This document shows positions 19,618 to 27,692 of a DNA stretch of 50,064 bases, piece by piece (the stretch's first letter is position 1; each line of letters starts with the position of its first letter). Origin of the DNA: Anaerolineales bacterium HSG24 (GTDB lineage Bacteria > Chloroflexota > Anaerolineae > 4572-78 > J111); the NCBI GenBank assembly GCA_030377895.1, contig JAUCGB010000018.1, forward strand, positions 1 through 50,064, given 5' to 3'. The position numbers and the translations under genes were made by a program. The notes below the pieces were generated by a model. That model saw nothing but the letters and a program-made list of their open reading frames with translations. It had not been told where the DNA came from and did not search any database.

Positions 19618-22341
19618 CTACCAAGTTCCTGAATCAGAAATATTGTGCGAACGCAGTTTTATCGCTAATGATAGTTGTCTACACCAACTGATTAGATAGG
19701 AATATTTTTCAGAAGGTTCTTGTTGTCCCCAGTAATCCTTAAAGCCAGAAAGCCATTGGTTAGCAATATCGTCTGACAATGTTGATATCTTCTGAGCCAA
19801 ATATTCAACTTCTCGTTGAATAGAGTATTTACCATAGCCACCATGTTGGGCAATTAAAGCAAGTCCTTGTTTGTAATTGTCAAAAGCAATATCATACTCT
19901 TGTTTTTGAAAGGCAACATCTGCCAATATTCGCTTCATTCGACCCGTCAACAAAGGAAGTTTATGGCCTGTATTCTCATCCTCTTCGTCTAAAATCTCGG
20001 TTAATAATTCAGCATAGTAAGGGATTTGCTCATAATTTTCTTCATCATAATCATATTCAGCCTTAGCGACCAAACTATTAACAACCGTATGTAAATCATA
20101 AAACTCCTTACCCATCTCATAAGCATTGTCATTATTTCGACGCGCTCTTGATTTTTTCTCCAACTCCCAATAAGCATGTCCAGATTGAAATAAAATCTTG
20201 GGGATTTGTTTCAGGAATTGATGTTTAGCGGCCAAACCATAGCTTTGTTCAAGATAATCACAAGCAACTTTGAGTTGCTCTGGGTCGCTGGTATCGGTGC
20301 CTTTGATTAGATAAACAGAGCCTAATTCGGTATAGGCACTAGCCAATCTATCTATAGCCTCAGACCTTTTGAAACGACTAATAGCCCTATTAAGGTACTG
20401 TTGAGCCTTATCATAGTCACCCTTATTGCCATAGATAGCCCCTAGTGTTGCTTCACCCTGTCCAATCAGGACTTCATTGTTTTGCTTCTGCCACAAAACA
20501 ATAGCTTTTTCACAATAACCTATGGCTTCAATATATCGACCATCCATGCCGTATAGATAGCCAAGATTGTTCATAATACTGGCTATGGTTCCGGGGCGAG
20601 CGTTGATTTCTAAGGCCGCCTCAAAGGCTTGGGTATAAAACTCTATCGCCTTTTGCCAGCGACCACTTAATCTGTGAATGTAGCCCACATAGTTTGAAAC
20701 GGTTGGAATATGCTTCGTCATTCCCAACTGTTTGAGAATCCTCAAACAGTTCATTTGATGTGCTAACGCGGCTCCTAGTTCTCCTCGTTGAACTTCACTC
20801 ACCGCCAATACATTATGAATTTCTGCTTCACGTCCTAGATTCCCTTTATTTTCCTTGAGTAGCTTTTTGAACAACGTTATGGCTTCATCAGCCTGTCCTA
20901 AATTATTGAGTTGTTTGCCATGCAAGGTTCTATATTTAAACAACTGTTCTTCATCCAATACTGCAACATAAGGTCGTACAATTTCCTCAAGTTGTTCGGC
21001 AAACCTATATCGTTTCATCCGTTGGACTTTTCCAATCGCATTACAATATACCGAGAACCCCTTATCAACATTGGATATTAGTGCGTGTGTAACCCATTGT
21101 TTGGTTAACAAATCTCGCCTGGCTTCTAGCCCTGCTGATTCTAAATCAGTCTGGTCTTGTGGTTTATTTTTAAGCTGTGTCTCTAGTTCTTTTATTTTTA
21201 TTTGTAAATGTGCCACTGCAATTTGGCTATTACGAACCTGACGGTCCCCATCGGGGTCTACCTTATCTAATACATACTCATTAATTATACGACGCATCTC
21301 ATCATGTAAGGTGATACTACCGTCAGGTAAGGTCTTTACAAAGGTATAGGTTTTGGCTTCCTCAAACCGTTGTTGTACCAGTTTTGGTGACCATTTTTTA
21401 AATAGTTTACTCAACAACTCCTCATCTAAGGGGTAGATACGAGACATCAAGAGGGTCAAACGGTCTATTGGCTGACGGACATTGGCGATATGACGCACCA
21501 AGTTAGATTCAAATTCTTCTAGTCGTTCCCTTTTTTCTTCATCAGAAAGAGACTTTAGCTCTTCCAAACTAGCTTTTACCAGCCAATCTAATGGAATATT
21601 TCGTGACTGCCATTCCACTGCCAAATCAATCAAAATAGGTCGTCCTTGGGCTAACAAAAGCAACTTCTGAGCTAATTCCGGTTCTAAGGTAACATGTAAC
21701 TGTTCTTGTTTTTGTTGTAAATACAGTTCGCTTGCTTCTATCCCCAAAGGAGCCAAATCAATAGTTTGGATATTTTTACCAAAGTTATTCTGTAAAAATT
21801 CGCCAATGGGTTTTGCATCACGCCCAGCAATTACTAATAGACAGTTCTTTGTGTTTGGAAATATATCTGAGATATAGTGCCATATATCCATCTTCTCTTC
21901 TAAGGCATCCGTTGTGTCCAAAAATAAGACTATCTTTTTCTGAGCAGATACTTTATTAAAACAGTTAGCAAAGGCCCGATTAACGGCTAAACCTTCCTGA
22001 GCGATCCTTTTCTGACTAATATCAGCTATTTCCATCTTACGAAGGTCTAACAATCCTTCTAAGTAAGGAGTAAAAGTTTTTTCACCCAACAATTTGGCTA
22101 TTTCTAGCCCTAGAGTATGGGCAATATGAAAAGCGTGGTTATCAAAATCAATGATATGACCTTGAATTGATTCTTTTTGATTGTTAACAAATCGTTGACG
22201 TGCCTCTTGAACAAGGCGAGTTTTTCCCACGCCACCAGAACCATTAACACAAAATACACGTTGTGTGCCATGTTCTTTAATCAAGTTATCTATTTGGGCT
22301 AGTTCGTTTTGACGACCAATAAATGGAACTTGTTTGATCAT
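19618..22341 (-). CDS. STAND-type ATPase with TPR repeats
   Basis: A 907-residue protein. The N-terminal P-loop NTPase has FIGRQNELAQ, Walker A GSGGVGKT (34-41), Walker B IVLFLDTTD (about 137-145) and sensor VIAGRD, followed by a winged-helix-like region to about 360. From about 450 to 850 are tetratricopeptide repeats (e.g. IMNNLGYLYGMDGRYIEAIG, EATLGAIYGNKGDYDKAQQY). STAND NTPases assemble on ligand binding and pass the signal to an effector; here no effector or EAD is fused. It lies downstream of the two domain-sharing genes at 22.5-24.6 kb on the same strand, with a MITE between. Confidence 0.87.
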   Translation of the reverse strand: MIKQVPFIGRQNELAQIDNLIKEHGTQRVFCVNGSGGVGKTRLVQEARQRFVNNQKESIQGHIIDFDNHAFHIAHTLGLEIAKLLGEKTFTPYLEGLLDLRKMEIADISQKRIAQEGLAVNRAFANCFNKVSAQKKIVLFLDTTDALEEKMDIWHYISDIFPNTKNCLLVIAGRDAKPIGEFLQNNFGKNIQTIDLAPLGIEASELYLQQKQEQLHVTLEPELAQKLLLLAQGRPILIDLAVEWQSRNIPLDWLVKASLEELKSLSDEEKRERLEEFESNLVRHIANVRQPIDRLTLLMSRIYPLDEELLSKLFKKWSPKLVQQRFEEAKTYTFVKTLPDGSITLHDEMRRIINEYVLDKVDPDGDRQVRNSQIAVAHLQIKIKELETQLKNKPQDQTDLESAGLEARRDLLTKQWVTHALISNVDKGFSVYCNAIGKVQRMKRYRFAEQLEEIVRPYVAVLDEEQLFKYRTLHGKQLNNLGQADEAITLFKKLLKENKGNLGREAEIHNVLAVSEVQRGELGAALAHQMNCLRILKQLGMTKHIPTVSNYVGYIHRLSGRWQKAIEFYTQAFEAALEINARPGTIASIMNNLGYLYGMDGRYIEAIGYCEKAIVLWQKQNNEVLIGQGEATLGAIYGNKGDYDKAQQYLNRAISRFKRSEAIDRLASAYTELGSVYLIKGTDTSDPEQLKVACDYLEQSYGLAAKHQFLKQIPKILFQSGHAYWELEKKSRARRNNDNAYEMGKEFYDLHTVVNSLVAKAEYDYDEENYEQIPYYAELLTEILDEEDENTGHKLPLLTGRMKRILADVAFQKQEYDIAFDNYKQGLALIAQHGGYGKYSIQREVEYLAQKISTLSDDIANQWLSGFKDYWGQQEPSEKYSYLISWCRQLSLAIKLRSHNISDSGTW

Positions 22342-22398
22342 TATCTAATCCTTTTCGTAGTAATTGATAGATGTAGTTTAGTAGTTTATAACTTTAAC

Positions 22399-22500
22399 GG
22401 TAGTGGTGCAAAGGTAGTGATAAGGAGTGCAAAGCTCGTTTTGCCTGCAAGGCAAGTCTTGCACTCCGGATTCTGCTATCACTACTTGTGCAGGTCTACC
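22399..22500. mobile_element. MITE-like element, family C, copy 2 (GGAGTGCAA core)
   Basis: 102 bp, flanked by the perfect 8-bp duplication ACTTTAAC (22391-22398 and 22501-22508). The arms GGTAGTGGTGCAAAGGTAGT... and the complementary right end ...CTTGTGCAGGTCTACC enclose GGAGTGCAAAGC...TCTTGCACTCC. It sits between the ATPase genes of the 19.6-24.6 kb cluster and may split their transcription. Confidence 0.88.
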
Positions 22501-22533
22501 ACTTTAACATAATGTAATTGATTTCACAAATAA

Positions 22534-24171
22534 TTAACTGTCTTTACGTATAGGGCATATAGGGTTTTTAATTTTTTTTAGATACTCTCTTAATCGATTG
22601 TAAGGTCGTTCGGTATACGAGGTCTCACGTAAAAAGTAGTTTAGTGTAAATTGAAAATGTTTATCTTTGCTCGACGTTTCATCAAGTATTCTAGACATAT
22701 GTCGAACATCACGGTTTTTCATTAACAATTGTAGGTGCTTATCTAAAAGTTCAAAAAACTGCTCTGCTAATGTTTGTCGTTCAGATTGTCCTAGCTCAAC
22801 TAACTGACCATGATGGTGTTGATAATAGTGTAGTTGTAACTCGTGAAAAAGAAGTTCTAAGAGAACAATTTCGGGACGATGTATGGTTGGGTTCGCAAGG
22901 TCATTGGCATAAATGTCTCTAGCTGACTGACAAATAGTTAGAAATAATTTTGGATTTTCTTGACGTAATCGAATACTTAACAAACGACTCGTGATATCAT
23001 CTTGCAAAAAGCCACTAGTTGTTGTTATTAAATAAGAACCTATTAAGCTATCTGCAAGATCATAAGCATCATCTTGAGGTAACAGTTTTAAATCCATAAA
23101 TTTCTGTAGAAACTGATAATTAAATCGGCGACATGGGCCTAATATATCCATAATATTAAGTAACTTTTCTGGTATATCACTTCTTACATCAGCAATTGCC
23201 TTTGTCATGATTATATTAATCTCTGATTTATAGTCATGTAAAAATTCATCTGGAGTAGGATTTATTCGCTTGTATCTACCTAATAATTTTACCATTGCTC
23301 CCGGGTGTCCACCCGAAAGATGAAAAATATGGGCTGATATATCTTGTCTTTCTTGATCATCTTCCATGTCACTAAGATAATTTCTAACCAAAGTCAATAA
23401 AATATCATAAGTAAATAGATTAAGCTGATGAATATGAGGTTGCAAATTAGAATTTTTAACAACTTCATGGTTTGCTAAATACCGACCTGCAATAACCACC
23501 CTAAATTTATCTTTAAGGTTACGATGGAGGCGAGGGATAAGTTGGGTTAATAAAGCTTTTAGTATTGATGATGACGGGAGTTTTTCGAGGTCAATTAAAA
23601 TATATACAGATTGATTGATTTGCCGTTTTTGTTTAAGTTGTCCACCCAATTCTAAGAGTAATCTATTTATGGACATAGTGTTATAGTTTTCAGGCAGAAG
23701 TAAGCCAAAGACAGAAAACAATGCATAAACTAATTGAGGGAAGGTTGGATAAGTATCAGCGGAAATATATGCACATAATGCAGAAGTACGTAAACGTCTT
23801 TTCAATTCTAATAACAATGCTGTTTTACCGTATCCAGCAGGAGCATCAAGGAAATGGTATTGAGGCCCATAGGGTAAGAGTATTGCTTCTATGGTGCTCT
23901 CTTGATTAATAAATGGTTCTACTTGTTTAACAGGTTCTTGTTCTGATTTATATCGGTCTGGATATTGATATATTAAATAATTTTCAAGTTTTTCAAGACG
24001 CTTTAGGTTTTTTACATGTCCTAAAAATGCGCCTCGGTCAATAAAATCCAATGGTTTAGGTAAACGTGTTTGTTCTTCTGAGGATAAAAATCCTCGGATA
24101 ATATCTCGGTATTCATTATCCACTAAATCATCAAGCCATGTACGTAGTTTATCATATTGATTATTACTCAT
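22534..24171 (-). CDS. P-loop ATPase with N-terminal homotypic (EAD-like) domain
   Basis: A 545-residue protein. Residues 1-75 (MSNNQYDKLRTWLDDLVDNE..., LPKPLDFIDRGAFLG) match the C-terminal half of the 156-residue protein encoded just upstream: about 41 of 74 positions are identical by eye. Residues 105-340 are a P-loop ATPase: FLDAPAGYGKTALL (Walker A 110-117), VYILIDLEKL (Walker B), RVVIAGRYL (sensor) and HLSGGHPGAM, as in AAA/STAND proteins. The rest is helical and unrecognised. The shared domain suggests homotypic recruitment of a partner. It starts 3 bp after the upstream stop. Interpretation as a conflict-system NTPase is inference. Confidence 0.78.
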   Translation of the reverse strand: MSNNQYDKLRTWLDDLVDNEYRDIIRGFLSSEEQTRLPKPLDFIDRGAFLGHVKNLKRLEKLENYLIYQYPDRYKSEQEPVKQVEPFINQESTIEAILLPYGPQYHFLDAPAGYGKTALLLELKRRLRTSALCAYISADTYPTFPQLVYALFSVFGLLLPENYNTMSINRLLLELGGQLKQKRQINQSVYILIDLEKLPSSSILKALLTQLIPRLHRNLKDKFRVVIAGRYLANHEVVKNSNLQPHIHQLNLFTYDILLTLVRNYLSDMEDDQERQDISAHIFHLSGGHPGAMVKLLGRYKRINPTPDEFLHDYKSEINIIMTKAIADVRSDIPEKLLNIMDILGPCRRFNYQFLQKFMDLKLLPQDDAYDLADSLIGSYLITTTSGFLQDDITSRLLSIRLRQENPKLFLTICQSARDIYANDLANPTIHRPEIVLLELLFHELQLHYYQHHHGQLVELGQSERQTLAEQFFELLDKHLQLLMKNRDVRHMSRILDETSSKDKHFQFTLNYFLRETSYTERPYNRLREYLKKIKNPICPIRKDS

Positions 24172-24174
24172 AAG

Positions 24175-24645
24175 TTACTCCTCAACAAAACGTTCAGAAT
24201 AATGACGATAAAGGTATTGTTCAACTCGGTCTAACTGCCTGTATATCTGCATCTGACCTAGAAATGCACCTCGGTCAATAATATCTAACGGTTTGGGTAA
24301 ACGGTTTTGTTCTTTTGGAGCTAGAAGGGAGCGTATCGTATCTCTAAACTCGGCATCGGCTAAGTAATCAAGCCAATCGCGAAGTTTATCAAATTGATTT
24401 TGTTTCATAGGGGAGAATATTTTTTCAGATAGAACAGGTGGGCTTAGTTTAGCAGAATTTTGTCCATCTGAATTTAGCCCACCTGTCCTATCACCTTGTT
24501 TTTTAAGGAACCATTCAATGATTGTCTTCTTTGGTGTATCCTTCGACAACCTGTCATAAACAGATGGATAATTATCATACGTTAACATACAAAGGTCATT
24601 TTTACTACGCTTTTCAAGTTCAGGTTTGGTATATTGTTTTTTCAC
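24175..24645 (-). CDS. Small two-domain adaptor, EAD-like
   Basis: 156 residues, GTG start. Residues 1-53 (KPELEKRSKNDLCMLTYDNY, then PKKTIIEWFLKK) resemble short helical effector-associated domains that precede enzymes in bacterial conflict proteins. A Ser/Gly/Pro linker follows (54-79). Residues 80-156 (NQFDKLRDWLDYLADAEFRD, LPKPLDIIDRGAFLGQ) are paralogous to the N-terminus of the ATPase encoded 3 bp downstream. It has no catalytic motif, so it looks like a bridge from the ATPase to something carrying the first domain. Its GTG overlaps the stop of the Xre relic as GTGA. Domain names are my reading, not a search result. Confidence 0.62.
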   Translation of the reverse strand: MKKQYTKPELEKRSKNDLCMLTYDNYPSVYDRLSKDTPKKTIIEWFLKKQGDRTGGLNSDGQNSAKLSPPVLSEKIFSPMKQNQFDKLRDWLDYLADAEFRDTIRSLLAPKEQNRLPKPLDIIDRGAFLGQMQIYRQLDRVEQYLYRHYSERFVEE

Positions 24646-24833
24646 TTAATTACTTTCTCCATACAATAATCAAAATAAGTAGCCACCAAATCTATCGACG
24701 GGCGTTTTTCTCCCTTCTCTATTCGTAAGAGATGCCCATGCCCCAATATATCCCCAAGTTGACGGCTGGTCAAATTATGGCTTTGTCGAAGACGATGTAA
24801 CTTTACCCCAAATTTGTGGTAATTTGATGAAAT
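24642..24833 (-). pseudogene. Relic of an Xre-type HTH regulator
   Basis: Nearly identical at DNA level to the intact regulator at 25837-26052 (KLHRLRQSHNLTSRQLGDIL, RIEKGEKRPSIDLVA). It lacks a start codon, has lost six bases (a VSH-region deletion) and is truncated after VATYF. The frame remains open to a TGA that overlaps the GTG of the next gene. It shows that the EAD-like operon once had, or captured, a dedicated regulator. Confidence 0.75.
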
Positions 24834-24872
24834 TCATCATCGCTTGGAACAAATACCCCAAATTTTGTTTTC

Positions 24873-25001
24873 CTAATAGTTGTGAGCTGACCATACTACT
24901 TGCCTTCGGTTATATTTTCTCGCAATAAATGCCGTGATAACAAAGCCGTCATCTTGGCTTAACTCTTTATAAACGATATGAAATCTAACTGTAGGGCTAA
25001 A
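24873..25001 (-). pseudogene. C-terminal fragment of a small toxin-like protein
   Basis: An open frame without a start reads FSPTVRFHIVYKELSQDDGF and ends NRRQVVWSAHNY. The pattern (RFHIVYKE, VITAFIARK) resembles the C-terminus of small RelE/DUF4258-type toxins. It overlaps the end of the retropepsin gene in another frame. The family assignment is weak. Confidence 0.3.
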
Positions 25002-25386
25002 TATGCCCCACAAACTCAGTCATCGATGCGGGGCCATCCAAAATGAGTTTGAAGCGATTAAGCACTGTACGCCCCAAAACAATCTCTGTTTCATACTCGT
25101 CGGCTAAAACCTGTAATGCAGACAAGGTTAGCCCACTCAGTTTGAGCGACACCGCATAAATATCGACAAAACGAGCCTCCGTGCCGATACTACGCACTCG
25201 CCCCTGACTAATTCGCGGTGCTTCAACTTGTTGTAAGTAGCTGAGTGGCACAACCGTTAAGTCTGCTCCGGTATCGATCAAGGCGGTTAATGGGCCGACA
25301 GTTGGTTCTTTGCCACCCGCGCCAAGGTACACCTCACAGACCGGCGCGGCAGGGATGTAGTTGCTACTGAACTCAAAGACAGCCAT
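24997..25386 (-). CDS. Retropepsin-like aspartic protease
   Basis: A 129-residue single-domain protein with the aspartyl protease motif ALIDTGAD (D38-T-G) and the flap/second hydrophobic block EIVLGRTVLNRFKLILDG. Such proteins act as homodimers, each giving one catalytic Asp. ATG 25386 overlaps the upstream TGA (TGATG), giving translational coupling; a TTG one codon earlier is rejected. Retropepsin genes paired with a small partner are common in Cyanobacteria and Chloroflexota, often described as TA-like, though their role is not established. Confidence 0.8.
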   Translation of the reverse strand: MAVFEFSSNYIPAAPVCEVYLGAGGKEPTVGPLTALIDTGADLTVVPLSYLQQVEAPRISQGRVRSIGTEARFVDIYAVSLKLSGLTLSALQVLADEYETEIVLGRTVLNRFKLILDGPASMTEFVGHI

Positions 25387-25793
25387 CAAGATACCTCCAA
25401 CCGTGGGCTACGCAGATGATATAACTCCTGCGGTGAATTGGTGACTTGCTGGATAAGGATATGTTGTGTCGCTAAACGGTCTTGAAGCCGTAAAAATAGA
25501 GATTCAAAATCGGTGGCCGAATCGATTATCTGACCTTGATAAATCGCCACAAATTGACCGTCATATTGTTGTTTTAAGGTTGGATATAACTGTTCAAAAG
25601 CCTCAATCTCTGCTTGGAGAGGTTCAACCGCTGTTTTAGAATAAGGTGGGCCTTCTTGAATCTGTAGCACTAGCTTAAATTTACTCCGCAAAAAGGCCAT
25701 AAACTCGGCTAACAATCTCAGTCCATCCAAGGGCAACAGATCAACAGTTGCCATGATTTCATTCCGTAATTGTTGTGTTTCTGGCATCATCAT
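25386..25793 (-). CDS. DUF5678-like partner of the retropepsin
   Basis: 135 residues. The N-terminal helix LLPLDGLRLLAEFMAFLRSK resembles the helical tail found before such domains. The core FEQLYPTLKQQYDGQFVAIYQGQII with FESLFLRLQDRL matches the DUF5678 pattern (a Tyr-x-Gly-x-x-Val-Ala segment). GGAGGTGT precedes three consecutive ATG codons; the exact one used is uncertain. It is directly coupled to the protease gene, so the two products probably work together. Confidence 0.7.
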   Translation of the reverse strand: MMMPETQQLRNEIMATVDLLPLDGLRLLAEFMAFLRSKFKLVLQIQEGPPYSKTAVEPLQAEIEAFEQLYPTLKQQYDGQFVAIYQGQIIDSATDFESLFLRLQDRLATQHILIQQVTNSPQELYHLRSPRLEVS

Positions 25794-25836
25794 ACACCTC
25801 CATCTTAGCTAACTCCACCTGGTTCAACACATTTAG

Positions 25837-26052
25837 TTAGCCATCCAACTCCAAATGATCAAAAATCAACTGACCTGTGGACACCTCAAAATAGGTGGCA
25901 ATTCTCGCCACCAAATCTATCGACGGGCGTTTCTCTCCCTTCTCTATTCGTAAGAGATGCCCATGACTCACCCCCAATATATCCCCAAGTTGACGGCTGG
26001 TCAAATTATGGCTTTGTCGAAGTTGGTGTAACTTTATCCCAAGGTTGCTCAC
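25837..26052 (-). CDS. Xre-family HTH regulator
   Basis: 71 residues, GTG start, essentially only a helix-turn-helix: KLHQLRQSHNLTSRQLGDIL, GVSHGHLLRIEKGEKRPSID, then a short acidic tail LIFDHLELDG. It follows the paralogue at 26055 by two bases, so the pair is co-translated. It is probably autoregulatory and acts on the divergent promoter at 26311. The relic at 24642 is a decayed copy. Confidence 0.85.
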   Translation of the reverse strand: MSNLGIKLHQLRQSHNLTSRQLGDILGVSHGHLLRIEKGEKRPSIDLVARIATYFEVSTGQLIFDHLELDG

Positions 26053-26054
26053 AA

Positions 26055-26273
26055 CTAATCATCCAACTCCAACTCATCATCCGCCAACAAATCAACAGAC
26101 ACCTCAAAAAAAGTAGCTATCTCAAACGCCAACTCTAACGACGGTTTTCGGCTTCCGGTCTCTAAACTACCAATATAACCGTGGGTCGAAAAGCCAAGTT
26201 CTTGGGCCAACTCTCTCATGGTTAAGCCTCGCTGTTTTCGCAAGGCTCGTAATTTTTCACCAAACCGTTCCAT
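26055..26273 (-). CDS. Xre-family HTH regulator
   Basis: 72 residues: KLRALRKQRGLTMRELAQEL, GFSTHGYIGSLETGSRKPSL, then FFEVSVDLLADDELELDD. It has the same architecture and the same ELDD/ELDG-type ending as the next gene, so the pair arose by duplication. TTGAGGATAATAC precedes the ATG. It faces a plus-strand promoter 38 bp away, with an operator-like repeat at 26357-26376, as expected for a regulator of its divergent neighbour. Confidence 0.85.
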   Translation of the reverse strand: MERFGEKLRALRKQRGLTMRELAQELGFSTHGYIGSLETGSRKPSLELAFEIATFFEVSVDLLADDELELDD

Positions 26274-26310
26274 GTATTATCCTCAATAATTTTTAAGTCC
26301 GATTTGAAGG

Positions 26311-26339
26311 TTGACAATCGTTTGTTTCTGTGGTATCAT
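26311..26339 (+). promoter_or_regulatory. Sigma-70-type promoter
   Basis: TTGACA (26311-26316), 17-bp spacer, TATCAT (26334-26339), reading away from the Xre pair towards the gene at 26411. The -35 is a perfect match and the -10 is 5/6. Confidence 0.75.
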
Positions 26340-26356
26340 TTTATTTGTACCCAATA

Positions 26357-26376
26357 GCATACAAAATCGTGTATGC
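26357..26376. promoter_or_regulatory. Operator-like inverted repeat
   Basis: GCATACA and TGTATGC separated by six bases, located just after the expected transcription start of the 26311 promoter. Position suggests repression by one of the adjacent Xre proteins. Confidence 0.5.
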
Positions 26377-26410
26377 TCAATCAATCCCAAATCCAAAGGA
26401 GGTGAACCAC

Positions 26411-26841
26411 ATGGCAACCTATCCCCTAGACCGAATCATACAGGAGTACGGGCGCGGCCTGAGATGGCTACCAGACATGGCCTGCAACATATCAAACTAC
26501 TGTATGAGGCAATCAACACTGTCAACCAACGACGGCAGGTGTTACGAGATGACCTCGTGACCATGCAAAAAACGGTCTTGGCTTTGCAAGAAAAGCTCAA
26601 TCGGTGGCAGGCGCGTCTAAAGAAACTTGATCAGTTTGAAGAGCGGTTGACCAGTCATCTGAGCACAGTCAGCCAATTACAGGCCGATGTTGACAGCCTG
26701 AAACAGTGTCTCGAAACACATGGTATCGTGGTCGATTCCGCCAAGAAGTAAGCCACGACACCGCCATCAGACCATCAACATCATGGTCATGATAAAGTTT
26801 ATGGAACGATTTGTCCAATTTGTGAATTTGCAAATGCGTGA
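26411..26841 (+). pseudogene. Coiled-coil protein gene with frameshift and in-frame stop
   Basis: Expression signals are excellent: AAAGGAGGTGA ends five bases before ATG 26411, below a consensus promoter. The frame from that ATG (MATYPLDRIIQEYGRG...) ends after 49 codons. The neighbouring frame, entered near 26455-26465, encodes a long coiled coil (INTVNQRRQVLRDDLVTMQK ... LSTVSQLQADVDSLKQCLET) up to TAA 26749-26751. Beyond that TAA the same frame continues ATTPPSDHQHHGHDKVYGTI then CPICEFANA to 26841. One lost base plus one nonsense mutation would restore a single protein of about 143 residues with a CPIC zinc tail. A separately used internal ATG at 26464 is the alternative. Confidence 0.6.
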
Positions 26842-26863
26842 ATGGCGAATGGTAAAGCCGCCC

Positions 26864-26896
26864 AGAAACCCGATTTCTTTGAGAAATCGGGTTTCT
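26864..26896. repeat. REP-like palindrome
   Basis: Perfect 15-bp arms AGAAACCCGATTTCT and AGAAATCGGGTTTCT around TTG. No T-tract follows. Similar palindromes are common in Cyanobacteria and Chloroflexota. Confidence 0.7.
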
Positions 26897-26982
26897 AACG
26901 CTTTTTCTGGCGAGTTCACTGAATATTTGCTGTTTAATTGTAATCTGATATAATAGTTTCACATTCTTTCTAGGATGATACA

Positions 26983-27267
26983 GTGAAGATAAAGTCCATC
27001 ATCTGGTTACCAGAAGTTATTGAGAAACTTGAAGTTAAGCACAGTGTTGAAGTTGAAGAAGTTGAAGAAGTTATTCAACTTAATCCAATTTTCCGTCGAG
27101 GACCACGTGGTAAACGACGAGGAGAGAATTTATACAAGGCTTACGGTCAAACAGAGGCAGGGCGATACCTATTTGTTGTATTCATTTACAAACTCAATCG
27201 TAAAACTTTAATTCTCGGTGCGCGTGATATGACTAACAAAGAACAAAAATCGTACAAAAAGAGTTGA
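26983..27267 (+). CDS. BrnT-like toxin
   Basis: 94 residues, GTG start after AGGATGATACA. The sequence (IIWLPEVIEKLEVKHSVEVE, YKAYGQTEAGRYLFVVFIYK, LILGARDMTNKEQKSY) follows the BrnT pattern, a RelE-like ribonuclease of type II toxin-antitoxin modules. A -10-like TATAAT lies at about 26948. The partner starts 3 bp after the stop. Toxin-first order is the usual BrnT/BrnA arrangement. Confidence 0.83.
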   Translation: MKIKSIIWLPEVIEKLEVKHSVEVEEVEEVIQLNPIFRRGPRGKRRGENLYKAYGQTEAGRYLFVVFIYKLNRKTLILGARDMTNKEQKSYKKS

Positions 27268-27270
27268 TCA

Positions 27271-27678
27271 ATGATAAAAATACCTGAATTTAAAAGTTTA
27301 GACGAGACAGTTGAATTTTGGGAAACACATGATTCTACTGATTATTGGGAAGGTATGGAAGAAGTTGAATTTGAGGTTGACATTCATAAGAATCTTCTTC
27401 ATCCTAAGCTAATTATTTTGACACATCGACCTGAACATTGCCCTCGCTGTCAACACAATCTTAATGAGGTCATGATTGAATATGTTGTTTTAGATGATAG
27501 CCAATTCTTAATTATCCGTGATGTACCTGCACTCCGGTGTCAAACTAATAAGCATGAGTATATTTTAGAAAAAACTCTGGATGAAGTTGAGTATCTATTA
27601 GAGCTTGAAAGAAAAGAGAAACTCCAACCAATTACAACCCTCAATACACCTGTTTTTAGCTTAAAAATGGTTATTTAG
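27271..27678 (+). CDS. CopG/BrnA-type antitoxin fused to YgiT-type zinc finger
   Basis: 135 residues. Residues 1-40 (IPEFKSLDETVEFWETHDST, DYWEGMEEVEFEVD) are the CopG-type antitoxin segment typical of BrnA-like partners. Residues 50-125 carry CPRCQ and a later C (ALRCQTNKHEY) in a YgiT/MqsA-type zinc-finger pattern. The fusion of two antitoxin modules, each normally serving a different toxin class, is unusual. It is expected to neutralise the upstream BrnT-like protein and repress the operon. The C-terminus (ITTLNTPVFSLKMVI) is unassigned. Confidence 0.75.
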   Translation: MIKIPEFKSLDETVEFWETHDSTDYWEGMEEVEFEVDIHKNLLHPKLIILTHRPEHCPRCQHNLNEVMIEYVVLDDSQFLIIRDVPALRCQTNKHEYILEKTLDEVEYLLELERKEKLQPITTLNTPVFSLKMVI

Positions 27679-27692
27679 GTAACGGAATTAAT

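Noticed and set aside
26311..26410. Translation start MTIVCFC... for the coiled-coil frame
   Set aside because: It begins at the -35 box of the promoter and cannot lie on that transcript; the real ribosome site is at 26395-26405.
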